Assembly: GCA_039619475.1 (NCBI GenBank)
Contig: CM077116.1
Location: 278,953,258-279,017,257 of the forward strand
Direction of reading: 5' to 3'
DNA length: 64,000 bases
Source of the DNA: Icerya purchasi
Taxonomy: Eukaryota > Arthropoda > Insecta > Hemiptera > Monophlebidae
Position numbers and translations under genes: made by a program. The notes beneath the pieces were generated by a model, which did not search any database, was not told the DNA's origin, and saw only the letters and a program-made list of their open reading frames with translations. Of the stretch, positions 23,300 to 35,330 are shown piece by piece; the stretch's first letter is position 1, and the number at the start of each line of letters is the position of its first letter.

Positions 23300-23628
23300 G
23301 GGGGGGGGGGGGGGGGGAAAGAAGCCGCGGAAGGCGGAAAACGACGACGCCCTGCTTAGATAACATCAAGGAATGGACGAGAACATGATCACTAGAAAGA
23401 CTCATGCAAAGGGGGGCCAGAAATAGAAGGTTCTGATGCTGACACATATGTGATCGCTCTCTTCGTAGAGTATGGCACCAGAAGAAGAAGAAGAAGAAGA
23501 AGAAGACGAATAACCCCATATCGCAAGTGATGCCTAATTCTGTAATTACGGCGATACGTTAGTAATTTTATTATTTTAATAATTAATAATAACGGTGGTA
23601 TTTTTTTTTTTTTTTTTTTTTTTTTTTC
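23300..23628. repeat. Cluster of simple repeats: poly(G), (GAA)n, poly(T)
   Basis: A G run of 17 or more at about 23300-23317, a (GAA)n tract at about 23484-23505 and a T run at about 23600-23628. No gene lies across them. Confidence 0.85.
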
Positions 23629-24239
23629 AGGTCAGTTATTTTAAGCAAGTTTAGCGGAAAATTGCATGTCTTTTTTCACTGACTATGAATAAATTCTTAA
23701 ATTTTCTACTAGGCGTAGCTTCTAACGGTAGTTCGTATGTCTTTCAGGAAAAAGGGAAAGTTAAAAGGAAAAAAGATGTACACCGATATGTTTCTTTTTG
23801 AAAGAAAACCAAAAGAAAAGAAAACCGAGGGGTTTGACACGATTATCCGTTGTAAGGCGCGGTTAATTTTTCAATTTTTCAACTAACTCGGAAGTAGTCT
23901 GTGAAAAAACGAAATTTTTCCAACAGCATTGTGAAAATGGACAGAGAGGGGCGGAGTTAGTCCTGTTGGGAAGATCTGCTGAAAAATTCGTTACGGCCGC
24001 ATTACGAGCGAGGAAACTCGGGTACCTATTATCCGGTAATGGCTTTTTACTTTTTCTCGGTAGTGGGACGGTAGCAGTGCGCGCTAGCTGATATAGGAGT
24101 CGGAAATTTTCGACTGGCTTTTATCAATAGTTGATCACGGCGAGGAGGTCGTGGGAATTCGCGATAGGTATCGTCTACGAGGGCGAGGATAACGATGTGT
24201 GGGGGTAAACAGGATTGTGCTAGTCATCTACCGGGGGGT

Positions 24240-25440
24240 AAAATTTAAGCGTGTAGCGCCGACCACAATAAATTTTTCAGCATTCCGGCGAAATCGAAAT
24301 CTGTCCGGACACTGTTATTATTGTCGCCGTTAATGCGTTACAATGAGCGTTATGGCGTTTTAATTTTTAATTTTTTTTTATTCCGGACGCCCCGTATAAG
24401 GTTATTGTTTTAGCAGTGTCGCGCTGGGTGCGTCTCAAGAGAACTCACAGCAGTACTGCGGACGGTCTCCTTAGATGGTAGTTTGCGTTGTCGCGCGAGC
24501 TGTTTCCGGATTGAGGAACGACGTCTGAGACTGCTCACATCGGTCTGTCTGTCACGGTAATTTACTGGCATGAAAATTTTCTTTAAATCGTTAGTTATCG
24601 GTACCGATCCACGTACGATTGTCGTCCACGCTGCTCGTCTGTCTTTTCTACGCTGCTACGGCCTCCGCCGCCGCCGCCTAAATAAACTTCCGCCCTATAA
24701 AAATTCTAGCGTATTCTTTTTTGCTTTCGTTTTTCCCCCTTTTTTTTTCGCTTTTTCGGTCACTTCAAAAGTGTGTGTTCTGGTGCGTAACACGTCTCGC
24801 GAAATAATATAATTAAAATTCGTTAAATACGATTTATTTTTCTTTCGTTTTTTGCTTCGCGCCGTCTGCGTGTGCGTCAGTGTGTCCGTTCCGTACAACA
24901 GTTGTGAACCCCCTCAACTTTTCTAATTGGTGAGTTAATTATAATTTCATTTCACGCGCCATTAACACGAAAAATCTCGGTAATGGTTTTTAATCCCCCC
25001 CCCTCTCTAATTAACGGGTTTTTACCGAAATCCGCGACGATTTCGAATAGATCGGTTTCCCGTTGGAACAGTCGACGTGTGTATTTAGCAGTTTTCGAAT
25101 TAACGAACGGTCGTATTTCGCGTGAATTGATTAATACCTACACGGTTTGGTTAGAGAATGACAAAGTACCATCGCTTATCCAGCACGCTTATACAATACG
25201 TGTATCTAAAATTATAAGATACGCGCGCTATGTGTATACGTTAACGCGTCTATAATTAGGTATTTCATAGCGGATTTTTTTTTATCGAAAGAGAACATTA
25301 ATAATATCGGGATCTTCTTAAATGATTTTAGAAATATTTACGCTGTTTTTTTCCAATGATAAGGTTCCACCTATCGCCGCCGTCGCTGCGGTGTTTGTTA
25401 CCGGCTCGATGAATTTTTTCCGAACATAATGTGGTCGGAA
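24240..25440 (+). promoter_or_regulatory. CpG-rich island; candidate promoter and 5' UTR exon
   Basis: Base composition changes to CpG-rich sequence unlike the flanks: GTCGCGCGAGC at 24492, a (CCG)n run at about 24665, CGTGTGCG-type blocks near 24860. At 24929/24930 a strong splice-donor-like site reads ATTG|GTGAGTTA. There is no long frame, which would fit a non-coding first exon and intron start on the plus strand. This is inference only: no initiator, poly(A) site or partner exon could be confirmed. It could instead be an old GC-rich repeat. Confidence 0.3.
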
Positions 25441-26663
25441 TTGGGGTCGCCGCTATGGGGTAATTTCTTGGGCCGATATTTTTTTCTTAAAAATTTCGAA
25501 ATACTAATTTTGTTTTTAATCAAAGTTTTTTTTTTTTGATCTTCCAACTTGCGACGAAATTTCGGTTTCGGTCGAATGATTAAAACATTTCAGTTACGGA
25601 TTCGAAGCTGAAACGTCGAAACGTAGCTTTTTCAGTTGCTTATTATGTATTATTTCGATGTTCCGTTAAAATAGGAGCTTTTCGTGTTTTCGATGAAAAC
25701 GGGGACCTGAGTTTTTATCATAACTTATCGAAAAAAAAAAGATTAATGCGTAGTTTTATAAAATAAACGAAAAAAAAAAATCACACTTTCCTTCTGATAT
25801 TAAACGAAAGAAAAACACTTTTTAAACAATCGCACTTTCCTTCTGATTACGGTAGAATTTACTAGACATGTTCGCAATTTTTCGGTTTTTTAATTTTGTT
25901 CCTGCAACAAATCGCCCGGTAAATAGAGTTTTCTTTTAAGATCTGCAGCGCTAAAAGATTGAAATAATACAAGTCGTAATGTTGACGTCGGCAAGTTTGA
26001 GGGGAAAAATTAGTAATCGGCATTTATCAATTTTTTTAGCCTCAGAACCTCTCCTAGAGATTCCGTATCGTTTGATCGTCAGGAAAAGTACGCTACTAAT
26101 CGAACTCCGATTTATAGAGGATTTTAGGTGCTCGAAAAATTCAGCGTTTCGATGGCAGTTCGACATGGTCGTAACAATTGTATAATACTTTTAAACGGCA
26201 GCTTTACTTCTCTGAGGGCGCTAAAATCGACTAACTCGGCCACACCTTGAAGACTTTTGCGGACCTGACGGGGTTCAAATCTTGTTTCGAATTTTGATAC
26301 GCAGTAAATAGAGTGTTTCAGCGCGAATGTAGCTATGTGTGTTGCAAAAATGCTTACAATTAAAACTTTGCGAAAATTTTTTTGGTCACTTTCTTTTACC
26401 ATAGCGTCTGGATTTGGCAGAAAATTAACGGTCGAATAATATCGATATTTCGTTAATATTTATAGCGCCACATTGCGTGACTAATGATTATATAGCGTCG
26501 TACGTTGGAAGGGACGAATTTCATTAAACTTTTGCTGCCCTTATTATTAATCCGGTGTAGATTTTATCTTCAGTAATCTTTCTTGCCTAATATTTTATAT
26601 TAATATAACATAGCGTAAATTTGGAATTTTTTAACCATTCGACATAAATATGATTTATTAAAG

Positions 26664-26666
<3 letters not shown>
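25441..26666. other. Intergenic sequence, no feature recognised
   Basis: Overlapping short frames on both strands around 25950-26400 show no domain. Confidence 0.4.

Positions 26667-26698
<32 letters not shown>
26667..26698. repeat. (TA)n microsatellite
   Basis: Pure TA tract next to the first double-hairpin repeat. Confidence 0.9.
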
Positions 26699-26699
<1 letters not shown>

Positions 26700-26701
<2 letters not shown>

Positions 26702-27090
26702 TAAAACATAATTCTTTGGCTGGGATTCGAAAAAATGTCCCAATTTTATGTAACGCAGAATGCCCTAATTTTATGTAACGTTTATTATATTTTATAGGAT
26801 TTTTGTTATTGTTATTTAAAAAATGTCACAATTTTATGTAACGAAATATGTAACGAAAAATGTAATGAAACAATATCTTAATTTTATATAATGAAAGTTA
26901 AATATTAGGATAGGATTTTTGTGATTATGTTTTGTTTTTCTTTTTGTGTTGATGCCAGTAAGAATTACGTTGTAAATTCCAATCATTTCATACAAAGTAT
27001 AGAAAAGAAAGAGCCAGAAATGAAAGCAAGAGGGGTCAAGGGGCACAACCCCTTGCGAGGCCAAAATGGCCAAGTTATATATATATATGT
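26700..27090 (+). repeat. Double-hairpin repeat, copy 1
   Basis: It starts near ACATAATTCTTTGGC and contains short internal repeats of CAATTTTATGTAACG (26741, 26767 as TAATTTTATGTAACG, and 26828). It then has a conserved segment (TGTTGATGCCAGTAAGAATT) and ends in two adjacent hairpins. Hairpin one is AAGGGG-CACAA-CCCCTT at 27038-27054; hairpin two is GGCC-AAAAT-GGCC at 27059-27071. A TA tract follows. No open frame of note. Confidence 0.8.
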
Positions 27091-27419
27091 AATAAATACG
27101 TGTACACATCACTCTATAGAAAGATATTCACGATACGATACATTATACATTTAGTTTGTTAGTGAGTTTTTATATCATAATTTCAAATATGTATTTTAAT
27201 TTGTATGAAATACATTGTCCCTCAGTATATATGTATGTATATATATATATATTTATATTTATATTTATATTTATATTTGTATTTATTTTTATATGATTGC
27301 AATAATGATAATAATAAATGTGTTACTTATATAGAAAATTAATTTAAAATAAAACTTTATTATAGAATTTAATACATATAAGCTAAAGAAGTTTTACTTC
27401 CTCCGCGTGTACACACTGA

Positions 27420-27710
27420 TACACGCATCATAATTTTTTGTAATTGTTATTTAAAAAATGTCACAATTTTATGTAACGAAAAAATGTCTTAATTTTATAT
27501 AATGAAAGTTAAATGTTAGGATAGGATTTTTGTGATTATGTTATTTTTTTTGTGTTGATGCCAGTAAGAATTACGTTGTAAATTTTGATCATTTTATATA
27601 AAGTGTAGAAGAGAAAGAGACAGAAATGAAAGCAAGAGAGGTCAAGGGGCAAGCCCCTTGCGAGGCCAAAATGGCCGAGTTTTTATATATATATATATAT
27701 ATATATATAA
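27420..27710 (+). repeat. Double-hairpin repeat, copy 2
   Basis: Same orientation and same order of blocks as copy 1. Hairpin one is CAAGGGGC-AA-GCCCCTTG at 27643-27660 and hairpin two is GGCC-AAAAT-GGCC at 27664-27676. It is followed by (TA)n to about 27709. It lacks the first part of copy 1. Confidence 0.85.
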
Positions 27711-27838
27711 ACAGTATAAAATTAATTTCATTATTGGAATTTACATGATTTAGAGAAAATTTTTTAATACATTTTACCTGGAATATGTCATTTGTTGTTT
27801 AAATTTTACAAAGAAATCTTTTATATTCAATAGATACT

Positions 27839-27844
<6 letters not shown>

Positions 27845-27890
<46 letters not shown>
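27845..27890. repeat. (TA)n microsatellite
   Basis: A 46-bp TA tract. Confidence 0.9.
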
Positions 27891-27895
<5 letters not shown>

Positions 27896-28650
27896 ACTAA
27901 TCGGGATTACGTAAAATTCTACCAACTTAATTAATTTTGGTATTTGTCACGGGTTGTTTTTGTTCATGTTTTTTTGTGTGTAACTTATAATTCTTGTCGA
28001 GAAAATACAATAATACGCGGATAAAAAGAAATATTTTAATTAACGCAAAGTGTTTAAACGCTGAACAGCCTCCGGAACATTCGACCGTTAACGAGGTGGT
28101 CCTTTGATCGCTGCCGACCACAAATTCGAATAAGAGGGAAGAAGAATTTACGCTAATAATTAGTTTTCTAAAAACGCAAAATACAATTTAGTCAAATTAA
28201 CAATATTCGCCGACTGGTTTTGGTTAAATAGTGTTGCGGTCTGTTGGTATAATTCTAATTTAGTCCGTGATTAGTCTCGGTGTATATTATTGGCATTCAT
28301 GCTTGGAGCGAAACATTTATAATTACGAGCGACCTGCACTTTTCGAAATGTACAAAATAGTCATAGCATCTGAAACAATCAAGCAATGCAACGGAGGCCG
28401 TTAGATTCTTAGAGGAATCGAAATTTAAAAAAAAAAGGAAAAGGTTTTCTCGTTTCGTTCAAAGAATCGGGTTTGTATGTGCCCGTGCATGGGCGAATTA
28501 CAACCGAAACGCATTATTATTCGCCGTGATTAGTGAGAGGGACGGTGTTAGGTAGGCCAGGTGTCTCTCGAAGGTTTCGCTAGTTTCTATTATTTTAAAT
28601 ACGGTCGATTACTGTATTTGAAAACTACTTTTGCAGTAACGAACTATCTA
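27891..28650. other. Intergenic sequence
   Basis: Nothing recognised. Confidence 0.4.
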
Positions 28651-28821
28651 TTATATAAGCAATTCATTGACTAGAAAATAATTAATGTATATTAAAAAAT
28701 TATTACATCGACGTATTTTTCGGAGACACTTGGTGAACTTCTGAAGCATCCGGAACACGTTGGTGTAATCATTTTTTAATATACATTAATTGTTTTCTAG
28801 TCCGTGAATTGCTATATAATT
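28651..28821. repeat. Long inverted repeat (fold-back)
   Basis: Arms of about 59 bp at 28651-28709 and 28763-28821, roughly 85-90% complementary by eye, share AATTAATGTATATTAAAAAA. The loop is about 53 bp. Outside the arms, AAAACTACTTT occurs in direct orientation on both sides (28622 and 28849). It could be a MITE-like or fold-back element; no protein is present. Confidence 0.75.
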
Positions 28822-29869
28822 TTATTAATTCGGAAAATATGTGTGTAAAAAACTACTTTATTAATAAACTATTTATTGCGTCGAATTTAACTGTTTTTTT
28901 CGATGTTTCATGCGCTGTGTTTAACTACTAGGGTTATTATAGTATGACACCTAAGAGTATTCAGATAGATCGGACGCGTTGACGTAAGCCACACGTAAAA
29001 GTCAGTTTTGAGAGAATTTGATATGCAGTAAAAGAAGGGCAATTAAGAACTAAATGATGGTGTATTATCGTCAAAAGAAGAAAAAAAAGAAGATTCGGAA
29101 ATTGATAGTTGTGCGAGAGTTATGTGTGACCTATTCGCGAACAGTTCAAAGAATGTAATTCGATCTGGAGGCCACCGGTAGTCGGTTTTATGCTTCTGAG
29201 GACTTGTTGACCTCCATTTCCGTTTCTATTTCGTAAAGATAGATGAATAAGTGAGAAAGTGTAGAGCATCGTTCTTTATCATAGTCGCAGAAAGGAAACG
29301 TTAGGATTTGAATTTGACAGTTTGTATAATAAACGGTGAATCTTCCGTACTATAGGGAGGGGGTTATCGAAGTTATTCTTTTAGAGATAAACTGAAAAGA
29401 ATCCAGCGAGTTGGTCATGAGTTTTGGAAGTGCTGTTAGTTGCTGTTAATGTCATGTTAAATACAAAACATTATCGCGTATTTTTTTTTTTTTTACGTTT
29501 AGTGCCGTACAGGAATTCCGAATCACTCTGCTACACCCGGCAATTCGAACGGAAATATTTTGCCGGTTATTCATCGTCTATATTGTCTTTGTCCCGTTTG
29601 CTGATGATCTACGTAAGTTGTTTCCTCTGTTACTTGTATTATATTTAAGGGATATCGCATTTTGCGACCTTTTTCTTTAACGATGTATCTAAAGACCGGT
29701 GTACGTTCATGGTGGTACAGTAGCTGAAAGAATAGAGATTCAAAGTTGAGCTAAACCAGTAAGAAGTTCCGGTCAGATTTTTGAATTTTTTCGGTAAGAG
29801 AACGGGAATCGACTTCAAGTACGAATTAGCGTTATCAAAGTGTAGAAAAGGTAATCCTTTAAGGATGTA
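28822..29869. other. Intergenic sequence
   Basis: No gene recognised. A T tract lies near 29480. Confidence 0.4.
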
Positions 29870-30690
29870 ACAGTTTTCATAAAGGACTGGTGGGGGTACC
29901 AGCGGGGCTCACAACAGAGGAGGAAGAGGAAATAATAGAGAAGGAAAAAACAGGGAAAAGAAAAAAAAAAAAAAAGGAATTCCGGGAAAAGGAAATATAG
30001 AAAAAATAATAAACGTGAGAATGCGCGACAAAACAAAAAGAGGTACGTAGATTAGCAAACAACAAAAAAAAATAGATTATAGTCATATCGATAAATACAA
30101 AAATAGATTAAGATGTAAAATAGATATTACACGAGCATAATGTGTAGTTTTATTTTTTTTATTTGTTTTTTCATACATGTTTACAGCGTCACAGACTAGC
30201 AGCGTGACATTGACAGTTGGGTTAAATTTGATTGTAGAGGTTAGTGTATCTTCGAGAAACTTGACGAGGGCGGAAACAGAGTTGTCTGAGTCTTCTAACA
30301 GTGCTGTGGTGGAGAAGTTTTTGTATGATAATTGACACACTGTGAAAGTGTGTGCCTGAGGAGCAGTCAAGTAGAAGGTGGCGAATAGATATCGGAGCGG
30401 CTGAGCAGTTTTTAGGCAGTGACTGGGTGAGGGGTGCGAGTAAAGAGATGGCCATGTGTGAGAAGAGCATGGCCGAGGCGTGGACGCGTGCAAGAACAAC
30501 TTGGTGTCTTCTGTCAAATGAGAGGTTTGATTTCCATTTTCCAAATGAGTAATTTAAGTTAGTTAAAACGTATGAATATAATTCGTCGACATTAGTTTGA
30601 CGAAAGAAGTCAATGTAATTAAAAATAACTACATATATTTCAGAAAAAAAAAAAAGAGGGTAAACAGTAACGATAGTCAGAAAGCTACAC
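29870..30690 (-). mobile_element. Family C I-type retrotransposon, C-terminus and 3' UTR
   Basis: On the minus strand, 30530-30330 gives RRHQVVLARVHASAM and, in the adjacent frame, APISIRHLLLDCSSGTHFH. This is the finger-associated PxSIxHLLxxC block of I-type ORF2, with its CxxC pair damaged by a shift. The downstream 3' UTR (about 30130-29870) matches block by block the plus-strand sequence at 55.9-56.1 kb, including GTTTATTATTTTTT and TTCCTTCTCTATTATTTCCT. That recurrence supports a shared 3' UTR. No RT or RNase H remains. Confidence 0.6.
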
Positions 30691-30789
30691 ATAGGATAGG
30701 ATTTATCAAGAGTTTAGAATGAAGAATACATCTGTGCCAGAATTGATTTTCGATGGGGCAAGTAATCCATATATATATATATATATAAA

Positions 30790-31271
30790 AATTACAACGT
30801 AATTCTTAGGTCGGCCCCAATTAGAAAAAATGTGCCAAAAAAAGTCTCAATTTTATGTAACGTTCGTTATATTTTAATGCTTCAAACTTTTCTACATCTA
30901 TTGTTTTCGAACTAAAAGGCGTGTATTACGTATAAATGTGGCAAATCTTCGCTATTGCACAGATATATTAATTACAACGTAGTTCTTAGGCCGGCTTCCA
31001 TTAGATATTGCGATCAAAAAGATGTTCCAATTTTACGTAATGAAAAAAAGTCACAATTTTATGTAACGAAAAAGTAGGAGGTTATATGTTTGTCGCGTAT
31101 GTTTTTTTGTTTTTTTTTATATTTGTTCGTTCATAACTCATATTTATATAGACTGATTTAGAATTGCATTGTAAATTGTGATCATTTTATACCAAGTATA
31201 GAAGAGAACGAAACAGAAATGTAAGCAAAAGGGGTCAAGGGCCGCAGCCCTTTGCGACGCCAAAATGGCGG

Positions 31272-31304
<33 letters not shown>
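30790..31304 (+). repeat. Double-hairpin repeat, copy 3
   Basis: Diverged copy. The start block (TACAACGTAATTCTTAGG) occurs twice, at 30793 and 30973, so this may be a partial plus a fuller unit. CAATTTTATGTAACG-type motifs are present. Hairpin one is AAGGGC-CGCA-GCCCTT at 31237-31252; hairpin two is CGCC-AAAAT-GGCG. A TA tract follows at 31275-31304. Confidence 0.8.
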
Positions 31305-31308
<4 letters not shown>

Positions 31309-32602
31309 ATATATAGATATACATAGGGAGGAGTTTTGAGTTTACGTTATGTGTTTAAAATTTCCAGGTTGGCGAGGATTTTAAGCATTTTACAGAAGAA
31401 CGTCGCGAAAGATTTTTTTTTCTTAAGAATTTAATCGTTAACCGGATTGGTAATACTTATGATGGAAGATTGTGTTTGTGTTTTCGACTAAGTCGGACGT
31501 TATTATCATTTTTATGGATGTTTGATGTTTTGAGCATTTAAAGGATGGTTAGAGACTAGAGAAATATTTAAATTACCGGTATAGTTATTGATTGTTACCT
31601 TTACATGTCCTAATATTTCTTAAAATAAACTTTATTTATCGGCGAACTAGGAAATATGACGAAAATTACGTTTTATTACATCCTACTCCTTTCCTTTTTA
31701 AAGAGTGTCTTCTCTGTCGAAATATCAGCGAAACGGACATTGCAGAATTTCAATCTCTTCCGTCTTAATATTTAGTTCGACCATTGGTCAGCAATCATAG
31801 TACCGTCGACAGACTCGTTTGTGGAATTTATTAGCGAGTATGGGAGTAGTAATATATTAACGAAGAAAATGCGAGATTATTAGGAAAAAGAAGAATTTTG
31901 TAGCAAGGGGAGGTCGTTAGACGAGCTGAAATGTTTATTAAAAAGAAGAAGGAAGAAAACGGGCCAAAAATAAAAAAACATCGGGAAAAGAAAACGCTAT
32001 GAAATATTAGTAGACGCAAATCAGTAACCATGGTATTCTGGAAAGCTAGCGAACTGGAGACTTTTTTCACCGCAACAGTGTAAGGGAAAAAAAAATCGAA
32101 ACATAGACGACTTCCAACGGCATCTGTTTTACGGGCGAGCGGTATCGATGAAACGAACTTGGAATAATAAACGTCGTAGAAGAATTATTCTAAATCCGAA
32201 TGTGCTTGAAAGGAGAGGAACCGTTTAAAGTCGAGATACTTCCTAGAAGCTAAACGTTTCTTTAATAAAAGCTATTCTTCATGTATATCGCAGCGTTTTG
32301 CAGTATTGTGGTCGTGAAAATTTCACCAGAGTCAAATGCCTCATTTGTAAATTTTTATAAGTAAATGCTAAAATCACTTTTGTGTGTATGAGAGTAGATT
32401 GTCGGGCAAAGAAGCAAATGATTTGGCGCTACGAAAAAATCTCGATGCTAAGAAGAACGGTTTGCGAACGAAAAAAAGTTAAAGAAGGGCCGATGTTACA
32501 GAATATCAGTTTCCGATTGCGCCGGTTAGTGGATAAATAAAATACTCTCGCGTAATTCGGTAATACGGATGCTTTAAGTTATTACTGTAAACTTCTAGGC
32601 GC
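31305..32602. other. Intergenic sequence
   Basis: Nothing recognised. Confidence 0.4.
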
Positions 32603-32690
32603 GTACTATAAAAAAAAAAGTAAAGTAAGTCCCATGACAGGGCGTCGGGGATTGTGAAGTTAAGGTTCACAGTGTACTATGTCTAATTGG
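32603..32690 (-). mobile_element. 3' fragment of the second SINE family
   Basis: The reverse complement reads CTTAACTTCACAATC, then GGGACTTACTTTACTTTTTT. This matches the 3' part of the SINE at 21958-22242. Confidence 0.6.
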
Positions 32691-33082
32691 CCAGCTTACT
32701 TATTTTTCCTGTTTATTTTTTTGTTTCTCAGCCACGAACGAGAATAAGTAATTTATTCTGTGGCTGGTTTATTTCGTTTTTTTGATCGCGATAAATTCGA
32801 AATTAATTTCGGATTTATTAAAGCTTAACGATATTTCCAAAGAAACTGTTATTCAATGCTTAAACGGGCGAAACATAGGCTATGTTTCTCTTTTCCTGTT
32901 GCAAACTTGATATGAAAGTCTAAAGCGAAACGGAGAAAAATATCAGGAGTAACAACGTTTCTTCAACTGGTCAATCGCCTTAGTTCGAAAACAATCTTTC
33001 CAGGATAAATTCATGATGTTCCGAGTGATCTGTTAGTTCAGCTCGATTTTGGAGCAAATTCAACGAGACTATCTTATCGACC

Positions 33083-33086
33083 TATA

Positions 33087-33132
<46 letters not shown>
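33083..33132. repeat. (TA)n microsatellite
   Basis: A 50-bp tract with one TG interruption. Confidence 0.9.
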
Positions 33133-33137
<5 letters not shown>

Positions 33138-33519
33138 CAAGAGAAACAATAATAATAACTGTGAAGCAAGTCCGTCGCATACCTTTAGCTAATGAAATGT
33201 GATATATTTATAGATACAGTTTTTATTAAATATATATTCAAAGTCCTCAATCTGTGGGCAGTATTTTTAGTAATTCATATTGACGGTACAAAAAGTCGTT
33301 TCATCTAATTGATTTTAATCTGATTAATGAAAACATTATTCATATTTATTATTGTAGTACTTTTATTTAGACTTTTACGTTTAATTTATATTTACCATGG
33401 TAATTATGTTAGTAAATATTTTATTCGATTTTGCTTCTTTTTTTTTATATATTTTACCATTTTATTTTTGAATCAATAGCGCGTGAACACACTGAGTCAC
33501 ATGACATATAGCAGTTGTT

Positions 33520-33600
33520 TTTTTTTTGTTTGGCACGTCAACAGTGGAACTTACCCAACGAAAAAAATTGTACATTGTATAAGAAAAAGATCAGAAATTG
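33520..33600 (-). mobile_element. Family A 3' UTR tail
   Basis: Reverse complement: ATACAATGTACAATTTT, GTTGGGTAAGTTCCACTGTT, then GACGTGCC and an A-rich tail. The same order is on the plus strand at 50.42 kb and 58.88 kb. Confidence 0.6.
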
Positions 33601-34979
33601 GGTAGATAAAGCGTTATGTCAATAAAGCCGATTTTACCCGAGGAAATGTATAAGTAACGAGTTTTAAACATAGCTTTGTCCTTTCCTCCTTGTATTTAGG
33701 AAGAGAATAGAAAAAAAATTAGGTAAATATGTCAGTTAGAATGGGGGGCGTTTTAGGTATGTAACCGAAATGCTTAGCGTCTTTAAATATATAGATAATT
33801 TACGATTGTTTTAAAAGAATTATATTATATACTTTAGAAAGCGTAATAGGGGATAGTTCCTGACTACGATCTAAGCGACTCAAATAGATTCATTGAGATG
33901 TACGACGTTCGTTATTCGCTGCTTGTCCGGGCTGTGGGTCGGACATATCGAGAAAATTTTTTCCCCAAGGTGTACGAAGAGGATACTGTGATACGGAAGA
34001 TGTTGTAGTCCACCTGTCGACTGCGGCGGGAATAACGAAAGATTATGGAACAATGGTAGTGGTAAAAACCTCACTTTCGGAAACTATTTCCTACATTATA
34101 CGGAACGGAAATCGCGATCTTTCTGTCGTTCTTTACTGCACATGAGTCTTATAGAGCCCATGGAATGACGGTTGTGAGCATCAAAGAGTTATGTTTAATT
34201 TTTGTACTTTTTGCATCTTCATTCATATAACGTATTTACTTCGCGTTTTTTCAAAATCGGACGACGACGCAGCCACCGAAGCTAGAGCGGATGAAACATT
34301 TAGTCTCTCGTTGTACACAGATTAGTAATGCGCCGCTGTTATACTTACCGGAAGAGATTTTAATATGACCGGAATCTTACTATGGGAAACTTGTAATATT
34401 ACAATCTCGGTAATTTCGAAATAGTTGGAATTGGCTTGTATCTTTTAATTTTTCTCATTGTAGTATGCTTACCGTGTTCAGATATCTACAATTTTTTTTC
34501 CCTCGTTGTATATGTTGTATGTTACGCGTAAATAACAATTGCGCGGGAACATTAAAACATCGCGAAGTGCGATTTGTTCAAATTAAAAGAAAAATTTGTA
34601 TATTTCGCGATGTTTTCTTATATATAATGCGGAAAAAAGTTTTTTGAATTTGAAAATTTTTATAAGAATTACACGAATGACATACATGTTGGCCATGTGA
34701 AAAAAAAATCTTTTCAAATTGCAGAGTAAAAAATATATATGTACTTAATATATTTGTGGAGGTAGGGGACAGTAATTTTCCGTCGTTAAATTTTTCATTT
34801 CGTCTCTCAGTGATAATTTTGATCAGTGAGAATGTCAGTATGTGGCGATGTCCCAGTACTCGGACAATCGACCGATTAATCGTAAATTAGTCTTTTATCG
34901 CGGACCTTCCACTACTAGTGATTAAATTAGTTATTAATCTGTTAAGAGCGATTAATTTTTTTCTGAGACGAAGCATTTC
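33601..34979. other. Intergenic sequence
   Basis: Nothing recognised. Confidence 0.4.
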
Positions 34980-35330
34980 TTTCGAGCTAATTACCGGGGC
35001 CTAAATAATAAACCCCCTGCCGGTATTTGACGTCATTAGCTCTCGCGAGAAATACTGTTGGCGTCGTAATTTTAGCGTCGCGAGAGATACACTCTGCTCG
35101 CCGGATTATTGAAATTAACGAAAAACGCTTCGCCGCCGATATCGCGAAATGAATTCGTGTAAATAAGCGACCTATTATTTTCGTGTATAGTTTATTCGTG
35201 TAATTTGTTCGGTACGCGACGGCGAGAATAAAGTTAGTTTCTATTTCGCGCGATAATTAAATTTTTTCGACTGGAATTAATTTTCGGGCCGGCGACTTAA
35301 TCATTTTCGGTAGGTAATATTCAATTAGAG
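34980..35330. promoter_or_regulatory. CpG-rich patch with CRE and TCTCGCGAGA palindromes
   Basis: A CpG-rich island in AT-rich flanks. It holds TGACGTCA (perfect CRE/ATF site) at 35028-35035, the palindrome TCTCGCGAGA at 35041-35050 and a related TCGCGAGAGA at 35078-35087. A second TGACGTCA lies at 35659-35666. Both are known promoter motifs in animals. No transcript can be shown from sequence alone. Confidence 0.35.

Noticed and set aside
23300..23317. Poly(G) run as G-quadruplex regulator
   Set aside because: A homopolymer of this kind is often a sequencing or slippage effect; no gene nearby to regulate.
24570..24812. 80-codon plus-strand frame in the CpG island
   Set aside because: No domain, and it ends in low-complexity Phe-rich sequence; more likely untranslated.
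25950..26402. Overlapping frames on both strands as a coding exon
   Set aside because: Both strands are open for similar lengths, with no motif or splice evidence.
28651..28821. CRISPR-like array or miRNA gene
   Set aside because: Only two inverted arms and no repeat-spacer pattern; arms of 59 bp are too long for a typical miRNA hairpin.
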